From NCBI RefSeq assembly GCF_016756775.1, contig NZ_JAERMU010000013.1:89068-153067 (forward strand): a DNA stretch of 64,000 nucleotides, read 5' to 3'. Within the stretch, counting starts at the first letter, position 1. Each line of letters begins with the position of its first letter. Source of the stretch: Dryocola clanedunensis subsp. sulfonylureivorans (GTDB taxonomy: Bacteria; Pseudomonadota; Gammaproteobacteria; Enterobacterales; Enterobacteriaceae). Below, piece by piece: positions 57,497-64,000 of the stretch. Made by a program: the position numbers and the translations under genes. The notes under the pieces are model-generated. The model saw nothing but the letters and a program-made list of their open reading frames with translations. It was not told the DNA's origin and made no database searches.

Positions 57497-57819
57497 TCAC
57501 CTTATTCGTGTTGAGATCTCCCTTGACTTACTGCTTGTTATGATCTTTTCAAGTTTATTAGTGTGAGGATCAACCTTGTAGCTTGTATAGTCAATTCCTT
57601 TTGAAGAGACGATCATTTTAGCTTCCGAGTACTCCAAATTGGCCAAAGGATTCTCATCCATATTTTCAATATGATTATTATCAATCAAATAATTGTTAAC
57701 TGATGATAAAAAATCATCAACATTCCCACATACTTTCTCATCCAAATCAAACTCAACAATTTTTTAGTACAATCTTTGTCACGCCATACGATTACTTTAA
57801 CTAAATTATTGTTTGTCAT
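57497..57819 (-). pseudogene. Small cargo gene split by a frameshift at an A6 tract
   Basis: An ATG at 57819, preceded by AGGAGG, begins MTNNNLVKVIVWRDKDCTKK. At the minus-strand AAAAAA run (57760-57765) the frame must shift by -1 to continue as IVEFDLDEKVCGNVDDF and on to the stop at 57497. In total about 106 residues would result. The even codon character on both sides says one gene. A natural mutation, a sequencing indel or slippage on the A-run can each explain it. Confidence 0.6.
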
Positions 57820-57866
57820 TATAGCCTCCTCCTATCAATAGACGTTTAAGAGATTAATAGTGATAG

Positions 57867-58607
57867 TCATGGATTATTTATATTCTCTAAATCTTCGACT
57901 AATCCTTCTCTTTCCTTTAACAAATCATCATATAACTTTATAGACATTGGACTTGTGAGATCAAATGCTCCCTTCCCTAGGTTTAAATTTTTAATTCCAT
58001 CTATAAGAGACAATCTTACAAGTTCTTTATCATCTGCATCATTCACATTATCCATAAGTTCAAGAATGGATTTATGTAAATCTAGGAATGTATTATAAAT
58101 TGTTGTAACAGAATTTCTTTTATGTGTTTTGGTTTTATTACTAATTTCATTAATTTTTTTATTAATATTATCAAGTGAACCAACAATCCCTTTTCTAGCT
58201 TCTACTCTAATTATTTCTTTTTTAGTTCTCGATTTAGTTTGAAATAAAACCTCGGCATTTACAACATCACTTAATCTTGCAACATCAGAAACCATTAACT
58301 TTATGCCTTCTCTGTATGATGAGTAGTTTGCCACAAAGTTACTCGCAGGAGTCAAAGCATTGAGTAACACACAGACACTACCATAAGCAGTAATCCGTGC
58401 TTTAATTGACCCGTCTTCAAATGCGATATCAATGTCAACATCATCATATAGAAAGAACTTCATCCTCTCTTCGGCATGAAGTTTTATAATGTTTTTTATT
58501 TTTTGAATAGCTTCCTGTTTTTCTTTACCATTAACAGTGGATAGCCATTCAGGTTCAACATGCACATACGATTGGCTAAGAATGTTACTATTAATATAAT
58601 CAGCCAT
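57867..58607 (-). CDS. AT-rich cargo gene, 246-residue protein of unknown function
   Basis: The soluble protein MADYINSNILSQSYVHVEPEWL... is largely helical in its second half, with coiled-coil character around KNSVTTIYNTFLDLHKSILELM. AAGGA precedes the ATG. It is the first gene of the three-gene cargo cassette and begins 127 bases downstream of the integrase stop on the same strand. I do not recognise the family. Confidence 0.7.
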   Translation of the reverse strand: MADYINSNILSQSYVHVEPEWLSTVNGKEKQEAIQKIKNIIKLHAEERMKFFLYDDVDIDIAFEDGSIKARITAYGSVCVLLNALTPASNFVANYSSYREGIKLMVSDVARLSDVVNAEVLFQTKSRTKKEIIRVEARKGIVGSLDNINKKINEISNKTKTHKRNSVTTIYNTFLDLHKSILELMDNVNDADDKELVRLSLIDGIKNLNLGKGAFDLTSPMSIKLYDDLLKEREGLVEDLENINNP

Positions 58608-58734
58608 GATAGTCCTTTATTAAAATTTTGATTTTGTAGAGAGTGAGGTTTTTCTAGTAAAATCACTATGAGAAGCACACAACACTACAATTTGTACGCA
58701 AAACAAACTCAATGCCTATTTCGCAACCTTCAAC

Positions 58735-60090
58735 CTAGAGCCAATCCAATCCATCAATAACATAACAGACCGTGTTGAGCGGGAAGGTATGCATATATCT
58801 TTTTGTGATGCCAGTCCCACTTTTCTCATGACCGACCACCTGCTGCAAGTGCGTCAGGTTCCCTACCCAGCCAGCTAAACAGGTTGAAATCATTGTATGG
58901 CGGAAACTGTGTACCAATCGCCGCTGTCCATAATCATCAAGATACGGGATACCCAGTTGATCACGGATATCCGCTAAGACTTTACCTATCTTCGGCATGT
59001 TCTTACCCGACACAGGGGAGAAAATCTTCTCTTTCCATTGGTGGTTAACAAAATCAAGAAAGCCCCACTCGATCAGTTTGGGATGGATCGCCACCTGCCT
59101 TGTAGCGTTCTCGGTTTTACCCTGTCCTCCTTCAGCGATCAGGAGATAGTACCGCTGGCTATCTTCATCAAATTTAATCTGTGATTTCTCTAACTTTGCG
59201 ATCTCCCCCCTTCTGGCTCCTGTATACGCCAGCAACAACGTGATCCACTTCTGCCAGCCGTCAGGTTGCTTTAGCGCCCACCCTACAAATTTTCTCATTT
59301 CTGCCGTGCTGTATGCCCCAAACCTCGCTTTTGATGGGGCGGCTACTACGCCATCAGTTGGCGACTTCACCAAAATATCTTTGTTATCAGTAAGAAATGT
59401 TTTGAATAAAGATTTATAGATCTTCAGGTGCTTACAAATAGCTTCAGCACCGACTAAATCCTCTGGTGGCACATCGTCGCATTCGATTAGCTGTTGAATG
59501 GTCATTGAGCGATAGGGCTGAACAACTCGCTTAGGTAGGTTCTCCACAACTTCCATCACCTGTTTAATATCCTGCTTGGTGATAGTCTGGACGTCTGTTG
59601 TTGTTCCCAGGACAACAAGTAACACTTCCATAAAGCGTTCATTGGCCTGGGCGATAGCATGAGACCAATTGCGCCCCTTCTCTCTTTTATACATGTTCCA
59701 CGCGCCAGCCAGTGTTAACACTTCCTTTTTTTCGAGTGGCTCTTGTGCTTCCACGACACTAACGGGAGCAACAACCTCTCGATATTCCTGTGGGGCCAAC
59801 GGCTGGATATCGCGCAGTTCGTCATTAAGGAACTGTTGGGCTATCCAACGTTCATTCTGCTCCTTTAATCGGTTGCCAAACGTAGAAAGACGCTCGCCAA
59901 ACTGATCCGGGCCGATGGTTCCACGTTGGACTAGAGGAATAACAGGAGAGGCTAAAGACATCAGTTGTTGAGCCTGAATATAACTATCTGTCTCTAATGA
60001 TCGACGAAAATATTTATTACCGGGCAGTCGGAAACGAACGTAATAAATCCCGTTGCGTGTGATGGTATGACGTATGGTTCTGTGGCCCAT
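58735..60090 (-). CDS. Tyrosine integrase of the element
   Basis: The 451-residue phage-type integrase has an N-terminal region like the DUF6538 domain (HTITRNGIYYVRFRLPGNKYFRRSL), a core-binding domain (about 130-270) and a catalytic domain. Catalytic residues are Arg near 293 (TGARRGEI), Lys in EGGQGKTENATRQ, His-x-x-Arg near 395 (HSFRHT), His in VGHEKS and Tyr near 431 (KRYMHTF). It lies beside attR with its start 86 bases from the repeat. The former thiM promoter and most of a TPP aptamer lie upstream on the same strand and may drive it. Confidence 0.95.
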   Translation of the reverse strand: MGHRTIRHTITRNGIYYVRFRLPGNKYFRRSLETDSYIQAQQLMSLASPVIPLVQRGTIGPDQFGERLSTFGNRLKEQNERWIAQQFLNDELRDIQPLAPQEYREVVAPVSVVEAQEPLEKKEVLTLAGAWNMYKREKGRNWSHAIAQANERFMEVLLVVLGTTTDVQTITKQDIKQVMEVVENLPKRVVQPYRSMTIQQLIECDDVPPEDLVGAEAICKHLKIYKSLFKTFLTDNKDILVKSPTDGVVAAPSKARFGAYSTAEMRKFVGWALKQPDGWQKWITLLLAYTGARRGEIAKLEKSQIKFDEDSQRYYLLIAEGGQGKTENATRQVAIHPKLIEWGFLDFVNHQWKEKIFSPVSGKNMPKIGKVLADIRDQLGIPYLDDYGQRRLVHSFRHTMISTCLAGWVGNLTHLQQVVGHEKSGTGITKRYMHTFPLNTVCYVIDGLDWL

Positions 60091-60175
60091 TCTGAAAGCC
60101 TCATTAAGTAATGAACTATCAAAACAGGACGTTAAAGCTAGAAATTTCTTTTATTTTCAATGGATAACAGCCAGA

Positions 60176-60246
60176 CTACGCTGGCATTATCCAGATCAGG
60201 TAGTACGGGTATTTCTCAGCCTTCACAAAGAAGGGCACCCCGAGTC
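60176..60246. repeat. attR: 71-bp direct repeat containing most of the TPP aptamer
   Basis: It has 69/71 identity to attL. Read on the minus strand it keeps GACTCGGGG, the CTGAGA turn and GATCTGGATAATGCCAGCGTAG. After GCGTAG the host 3' part GGGAAGTC is replaced by element sequence TCTGG. AGACT at the 5' side could still pair with AGTCT at the 3' side, but the conserved GGGA is lost. Confidence 0.93.
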
Positions 60247-60257
60247 TCAAGACTGGC

Positions 60258-60286
60258 AGAATAAGCAGATGGCGATAGCAAAGCAA
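60258..60286 (-). promoter_or_regulatory. Ancestral thiM promoter, now upstream of the integrase
   Basis: On the minus strand TTGCTT (60281-60286), a 17-base spacer and TATTCT (60258-60263) form a good sigma-70 promoter. The predicted start near 60251 is a few bases ahead of the aptamer segment, as in the E. coli thiM leader. Integration moved it 13.5 kb from thiM and placed the integrase gene downstream. Confidence 0.65.
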
Positions 60287-60387
60287 GCTTCGCTGAAATA
60301 TCTGACAATTTGCTTTATTCGTGGTTTTTGCAACATATGGGGGCTTAAAATAGCAATCAGCACAATGGACAATCCGTAGAGGGACTT

Positions 60388-61779
60388 ATGGCAAAAGGTT
60401 ATATTTTACATATGAACGATCCCACCACCTGCGGTGGGCGGGTGCTTGAAGGGGCACCAAACAGAAGAACCAACGGCATTTCAGTCGCTCGCATGGGCGA
60501 CACTGTCACATGTGGTAAAGATGGCAAAGCTTACCGCATCATTGGTGGCATTTCATGGATAACCACCGACGGTCGGCCTGTTGCAGGCAGCCTCGACAGC
60601 ATCAGTAGTTGTCCCTGTAATTCACGAATTATTCCCCAGATAATCGTACAATCCTATGAATCCAGAAGTCGTTCGGAGCCATTAGCTTCGCCCCATTTAG
60701 CATTTGCTGAATCTGCTGGCTCAGCATCTTTAACAACATCTGAGCAAACAGAACCAGAACAGCATGCTCAGACAGCTAAAAAGAAAACAGGCATCGACGC
60801 TGGTTTTGCCGTTATCCCCTATGGCGGTACTACAGAAGCCTGGCAGCGTCTACTGTTCACGGAAAACCCACCGGCAGGAGCCAAAGAGCTGTTCGCTACG
60901 TTAAATGGCCCAGACGAAAGCTATAAAGCTGGTTCGATTATGCTGCTGGTTGACCCTGAAAAGCAGGACGAGGAGCAGATTGCACATATGCAGGCCGCGA
61001 AAGCACGAGTTGATGCAGCCCTTGAGCCGCTGACGCACAAGGAAGCTAACTTCCTGCATAATCATTACGCCACCATTGCTAATTTTTCCAGCATTGCGGA
61101 TAAAGGAATTGGACTTGCAGCCGAGCCGGTGGGTAAATATTTTGAGAACATCGAAAAAATTCTTAAAGAGATCCAGGATACTTATAAAAATACCTACATG
61201 ACGCGCGGCGCATTGATTGGCGAACAGTTTTATGTCAGGCGTAGCCAGTTGTTTAAAGAACTTGAGTCAATACTTAAAGTCGGCTTCCTGAATAAAGGTA
61301 TGAAACTCGGTGAATACAACAGTTTAAAAAGTGCACTTGGTCTATCAACTAAAGCGATAACTCATAAGTGGAATGAAACAGGAGTTGGTGATATAGAGGG
61401 GTACGCAACACATCTAGAACGAGCTGCTAAGTATATGGAAGCTATGCGATATGTTGGTTATGTCGGCATCGGCTTTAGTGCACTGCATTCAATCAACGAA
61501 ATAAACGAGGCTTGTTCCGTTGGTCGTGAAGATGAATGTACAAAGAAAAAATATACTGAGATTGGCAGTTTCACTGGAGGAGTTGGTGGTGGTATATTAA
61601 CAGGCTCTCTTGCAGTCCCTTTGTGTATCGCAATCGGTATTGGAACCGCTGGCACAGGCGGTTTAATTTGTACAATCATAGCTGGCGGAAGTTTAGGTTA
61701 CGCTGGTGGAGAGGTTGGCAGTTGGGGAGGAGAGAAAGTAGGCAACTCGTTCTATAATGTGATCGAGGAGGCCAAATGA
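60388..61779 (+). CDS. PAAR-domain protein with glycine-zipper C-terminus, probable type VI secretion effector
   Basis: In this 463-residue protein residues 1-95 form a PAAR domain (ILHMNDPTTCGGRVLEGA, VARMGDTVTC, WITTDGRPVAGSLDSISSCPC), which caps the VgrG spike of type VI secretion systems. A helical middle follows (about 200-370). The C-terminus (about 390-450) is rich in Gly/Ala/Ile with repeated GxxxG steps, suggesting membrane insertion and a pore-forming toxin. The start codon follows GAGGGAC. The gene is outside the element, just right of attR. No other type VI gene is in the window. Confidence 0.8.
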   Translation: MAKGYILHMNDPTTCGGRVLEGAPNRRTNGISVARMGDTVTCGKDGKAYRIIGGISWITTDGRPVAGSLDSISSCPCNSRIIPQIIVQSYESRSRSEPLASPHLAFAESAGSASLTTSEQTEPEQHAQTAKKKTGIDAGFAVIPYGGTTEAWQRLLFTENPPAGAKELFATLNGPDESYKAGSIMLLVDPEKQDEEQIAHMQAAKARVDAALEPLTHKEANFLHNHYATIANFSSIADKGIGLAAEPVGKYFENIEKILKEIQDTYKNTYMTRGALIGEQFYVRRSQLFKELESILKVGFLNKGMKLGEYNSLKSALGLSTKAITHKWNETGVGDIEGYATHLERAAKYMEAMRYVGYVGIGFSALHSINEINEACSVGREDECTKKKYTEIGSFTGGVGGGILTGSLAVPLCIAIGIGTAGTGGLICTIIAGGSLGYAGGEVGSWGGEKVGNSFYNVIEEAK

Positions 61780-62168
61780 AAACCTTCGATTTGATTATAA
61801 TTATTTTGACATTTTTATTTTTGCTATCATTATTATTCTATTTAATTTATGGTAAAATTACAGAACGAAAATTTGATGTTATAGCTAAAAAATTTGCCAA
61901 ACAATTTGGGCACATGCCATTTTCAATGACTGTTGGAAAAAGTGGTGGTTTTTTCTTTTGGGGCTATAAAGAGTCCTATTTGATTTGTGCATTGTTTTTC
62001 ACTAAGTTCCCAGCGACAAAAAAGTCATTAACACCTCAAGAAATTAATTTTTTTAAAAATTTAAACAGAGCCGAAATCTCTTGGTTTTATATAAAATACA
62101 TCGCAATAGTCATTGGGTTGTTAAGTTTTATTGGGTTGTTAGTTATGTTTAAACTTCAAGCAGCATAA
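61776..62168 (+). CDS. Membrane protein, likely immunity to the PAAR effector
   Basis: The 130-residue AT-rich protein has an N-terminal transmembrane helix (about 4-26), a basic cytoplasmic-looking middle and a second helix (about 107-127). It overlaps the effector gene by 4 bases (ATGA), the usual toxin-immunity layout. Immunity proteins against pore-formers are usually small inner-membrane proteins. Function is inferred from context. Confidence 0.7.
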   Translation: MKTFDLIIIILTFLFLLSLLFYLIYGKITERKFDVIAKKFAKQFGHMPFSMTVGKSGGFFFWGYKESYLICALFFTKFPATKKSLTPQEINFFKNLNRAEISWFYIKYIAIVIGLLSFIGLLVMFKLQAA

Positions 62169-62304
62169 TTTTAAAGCCAGGCAAGGGGCTTCACTGCCCC
62201 CTTCAATTTTCTTGTTCAGCATTTAATACCAATTAATCTCATCAATTAAGTAGCGAACGGAGTGGCCTGCTCACCATTGCTTAGCACCTCCCAGTTCGAA
62301 ACCA

Positions 62305-62943
62305 CTAATAATCCTCAGGCAATACCTTGTCGATGGAAACCAGTTTGCCTTTCTCCATCGTGATGTACCCGCCCTCTTTCAGATCTGCGAGGACGCGGAA
62401 CACGTGGGTACGGGATAGTTTTGTGCGGCGTATGATGAAATTCGCCAACCCTTGCTTTTCGTTCTGAAACGTTTTTGCGCGGTAAAGGTAGCGGTAAAGC
62501 ATCGGTTTGATTGTTTGGTAGCTGGTTAGCTGTTTTCTTTCGGAATGCAGATCGAGCGAGAAGATGGTCATGAAAACCAGTATTTTTGACAGCACCTTCA
62601 TGTAATCAGGATCCTGATAAAATAACCCATCAAATTGCTGGGAGCATATTTTCACCGCTTTCACAGGAGTCATACATTTATAATCAAATTTTACCAGCGG
62701 ACAATACTGCTCCATTAAACCAATGGGCATATATTCAATCGTATTACCAATAGTGAGCTCGCTTTGCGCATGGGAAATAGCAACTGACCCCTCAAGTACA
62801 AGATAGATAAAACCGGGTGTTACGCAGAGCGTATCAGTCGCCGCAAGCGTTATCTCTTCCCCCATCTTAACGACATCCGCCACATAGCGCCCAAGGTCAA
62901 GTGTCTGATAGTAATGATGGATATTTTCAAAATTGGCTTCCAT
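62305..62943 (-). CDS. Crp/Fnr-like transcriptional regulator (IprA-type)
   Basis: The 212-residue protein has an N-terminal cyclic-nucleotide-binding-like beta domain (VLEGSVAISHAQSELTIGNTIEYMPIGL). A long helix and a winged helix follow (ANFIIRRTKLSRTHVFRVLADLKEGGYITMEKGKLVSID). It resembles the IprA (YaiV) group. I chose the ATG at 62943 (MEANFENIHHYYQ); an in-frame GTG at 62976 would add 11 residues. Its target is not evident, though it diverges from the alkyl-sulfatase gene. Confidence 0.8.
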   Translation of the reverse strand: MEANFENIHHYYQTLDLGRYVADVVKMGEEITLAATDTLCVTPGFIYLVLEGSVAISHAQSELTIGNTIEYMPIGLMEQYCPLVKFDYKCMTPVKAVKICSQQFDGLFYQDPDYMKVLSKILVFMTIFSLDLHSERKQLTSYQTIKPMLYRYLYRAKTFQNEKQGLANFIIRRTKLSRTHVFRVLADLKEGGYITMEKGKLVSIDKVLPEDY

Positions 62944-63236
62944 TAGGCACCCGTTCGCGTTTTTGTCTGCCCGCACAGTATAACATCGAGCAACATGGGG
63001 GTCTTTTACCGCTTCCGTTTATCTTCCACAGCTTCTCAATACTGAAGCAGTACCATATGGGACTAGTCAGGGATTAAGAAGCGGTTAAAATAAACGCATT
63101 AATTCATGCAATTGCAATAAATTTAAATTTACCGCTGTTTATTTGCCCTTTTTTGCCACGCCATTTGTATTCTGAAAAATGAACACGACGCTTTCAAGCA
63201 ACTAACGACTTCAACAGCAACCTGGAGGTTGAATTA
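62944..63236. other. Divergent intergenic region between the regulator and alkyl-sulfatase genes
   Basis: These 293 bases have no gene. They should carry both promoters. The AT-rich part near 63080-63170 is the likeliest location. I did not find a clear operator. Confidence 0.4.
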
Positions 63237-64000
63237 ATGAGATTGAATTTGATTGCCAAAAGCCTGGCTGTCGCGGGGTTACTGACGACACTGTCAGTGA
63301 CTGCGGCAACGCCAGCGCCCACTAAGGACGCGACTCCCGCGACCATACAGGCCAACGACGCACTTTATAACAAGCTGCCCTTCTCTGATAAAACTGATTT
63401 CGCCAATGCACATAAAGGTTTTATCGCCCCGCTTCCACAGGAAGTGATCAAAGGCGAGAAAGGCAACACCGTCTGGAACCCTCAGCAGTACGCCTTCATT
63501 AAAGAAGGTGATAAAGCACCAGATACGGTAAACCCAAGCCTCTGGCGTCAGTCCCAGCTGATTAACATCAGCGGCCTGTTTGAAGTGACCGATGGCGTTT
63601 ATCAGATCCGTAATCTCGATCTGTCAAATATGACCATCATTGAAGGCAAAACCGGGATTACCGTTGTCGACCCGCTGGTTTCTGCGGAAACTGCAAAAGC
63701 GGCTCTGGACCTGTACTACAAAAACCGCGGTAAAAAACCTGTTGTGGCGGTTATTTATACCCACAGCCACATTGACCACTACGGTGGTGTACGCGGCGTC
63801 GTTGACGAAGCTGACGTCAAAGCTGGCAAAGTGAAAATCTACGCCCCGCAAGGTTTCATGGGCGCCGCCGTTGATGAGAACATCATGGCAGGTAACGCCA
63901 TGAGCCGTCGCGCTAGTTACATGTACGGCAACCTGTTGCCTGCTGATGCGAAAGGTCAGGTTGGTGCAGGTCTGGGCACCACGACCTCTGCCGGTACCGT
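63237..64000 (+). CDS. Secreted alkyl/aryl sulfatase of the metallo-beta-lactamase fold, cut by window end
   Basis: The visible 254 residues start MRLNLIAKSLAVAGLLTTLS with a Sec signal peptide (cleavage near SVTAA). The alkyl-sulfatase N-terminal region follows, with the zinc-binding motif THSHIDHYGG (near residues 177-186). It resembles E. coli YjcS and Pseudomonas SdsA1, which hydrolyse long-chain alkyl sulfates such as SDS in the periplasm. GGAGG lies at 63224-63228. The full protein should be about 650 aa, so the gene continues well past the window. Confidence 0.9.
   Translation, partial: MRLNLIAKSLAVAGLLTTLSVTAATPAPTKDATPATIQANDALYNKLPFSDKTDFANAHKGFIAPLPQEVIKGEKGNTVWNPQQYAFIKEGDKAPDTVNPSLWRQSQLINISGLFEVTDGVYQIRNLDLSNMTIIEGKTGITVVDPLVSAETAKAALDLYYKNRGKKPVVAVIYTHSHIDHYGGVRGVVDEADVKAGKVKIYAPQGFMGAAVDENIMAGNAMSRRASYMYGNLLPADAKGQVGAGLGTTTSAGT

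Larger units (their letters stand above)
46762..60246. mobile_element. 13.5-kb integrative element in the thiM TPP riboswitch (putative phage satellite)
   Basis: It is bounded by 71-bp direct repeats and carries a full-length tyrosine integrase beside attR. It has capsid, decoration and tape-measure-like genes, a replication-type module with iterons, a second recombinase and AT-rich cargo genes. No terminase, portal, prohead protease, connector, tail tube, baseplate, fibre or lysis gene is recognisable. That makes self-packaging unlikely and points to a satellite, a phage-plasmid derivative or a reduced prophage. ORFs are mostly intact, with tight spacing and clear terminators, which argues against simple decay. 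Confidence 0.85.

Noticed and set aside
60176..60246. A second functional thiamine riboswitch at attR controlling a thiamine gene
   Set aside because: No thiamine gene follows; the conserved GGGA of the aptamer 3' side is missing. Its possible effect on the integrase is reported as a hypothesis instead.

Overview
This window is chromosomal DNA from an enterobacterium of the Enterobacter/Lelliottia/Leclercia/Kosakonia type. Much of the gene order matches the E. coli K-12 yeg region: [wza leader]-yegH ... asmA-dcd-udk-dgcE-alkA-yegD ... mdtABCD-baeSR-yegQ-cyaR-yegS ... fbaB-yegTUV-yegW-thiD-thiM. Protein similarity was judged from memory of the E. coli sequences; no search was run. Genus and species cannot be fixed from the sequence alone.

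Layout. 1-300 is the minus-strand leader of the exopolysaccharide (wza) operon, with a JUMPStart/ops element. yegH follows. 2440-8645 is a minus-strand type I secretion operon: a small Ig-like, proline-rich secreted protein, then its ABC exporter, membrane-fusion protein and outer-membrane channel. 8979-18220 is conserved core (asmA, dcd, udk, dgcE, alkA, yegD). 18258-18951 is a HigBA-like toxin-antitoxin pair with a perfect 18-bp palindromic operator. 19152-30167 is the MdtABCD-BaeSR multidrug efflux and envelope-stress operon. yegQ (trhP) has a leader rich in inverted repeats and is followed by the CRP-controlled sRNA cyaR and by yegS. At 33014-39426, where E. coli K-12 has the gat genes, there is a dipeptide-type ABC importer plus an enolase-superfamily acid-sugar dehydratase. 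Then come fbaB, the yegTUV/yegW nucleoside-type locus and thiMD.

The most unusual part is a 13.5-kb integrative element (46762-60246) inserted in the TPP riboswitch of thiMD. Its ends are 71-bp direct repeats (69/71 identical) that each carry most of the TPP aptamer. attL rebuilds a complete riboswitch next to thiM. attR keeps a nearly complete aptamer plus what looks like the ancestral thiM promoter, and both now point at the element's integrase gene 86 bp away. The element encodes a lambda-type major capsid protein, a gpD-like decoration protein and a short tape-measure-like protein. It has no recognisable terminase, portal, protease, tail tube, fibre or lysis gene. It also has a replication-type module (winged-helix protein, ribbon-helix-helix protein, three 22-bp iterons), a second tyrosine recombinase that is catalytic domain only and lies beside a candidate core site, and three AT-rich cargo genes of unknown function. 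I read it as a phage satellite or phage-plasmid derivative that supplies its own shell and tail ruler and borrows the rest from a helper phage; this is inference. Within it, the capsid genes follow a leader with its own promoter, a Fur-box-like sequence, a tiny ORF, an ORF interrupted by one UAA codon, and a terminator.

Right of the element are a PAAR-domain (type VI secretion) effector with a glycine-zipper C-terminus, its likely membrane immunity protein, a Crp/Fnr-like regulator, and the start of a secreted alkyl-sulfatase gene cut by the window edge.
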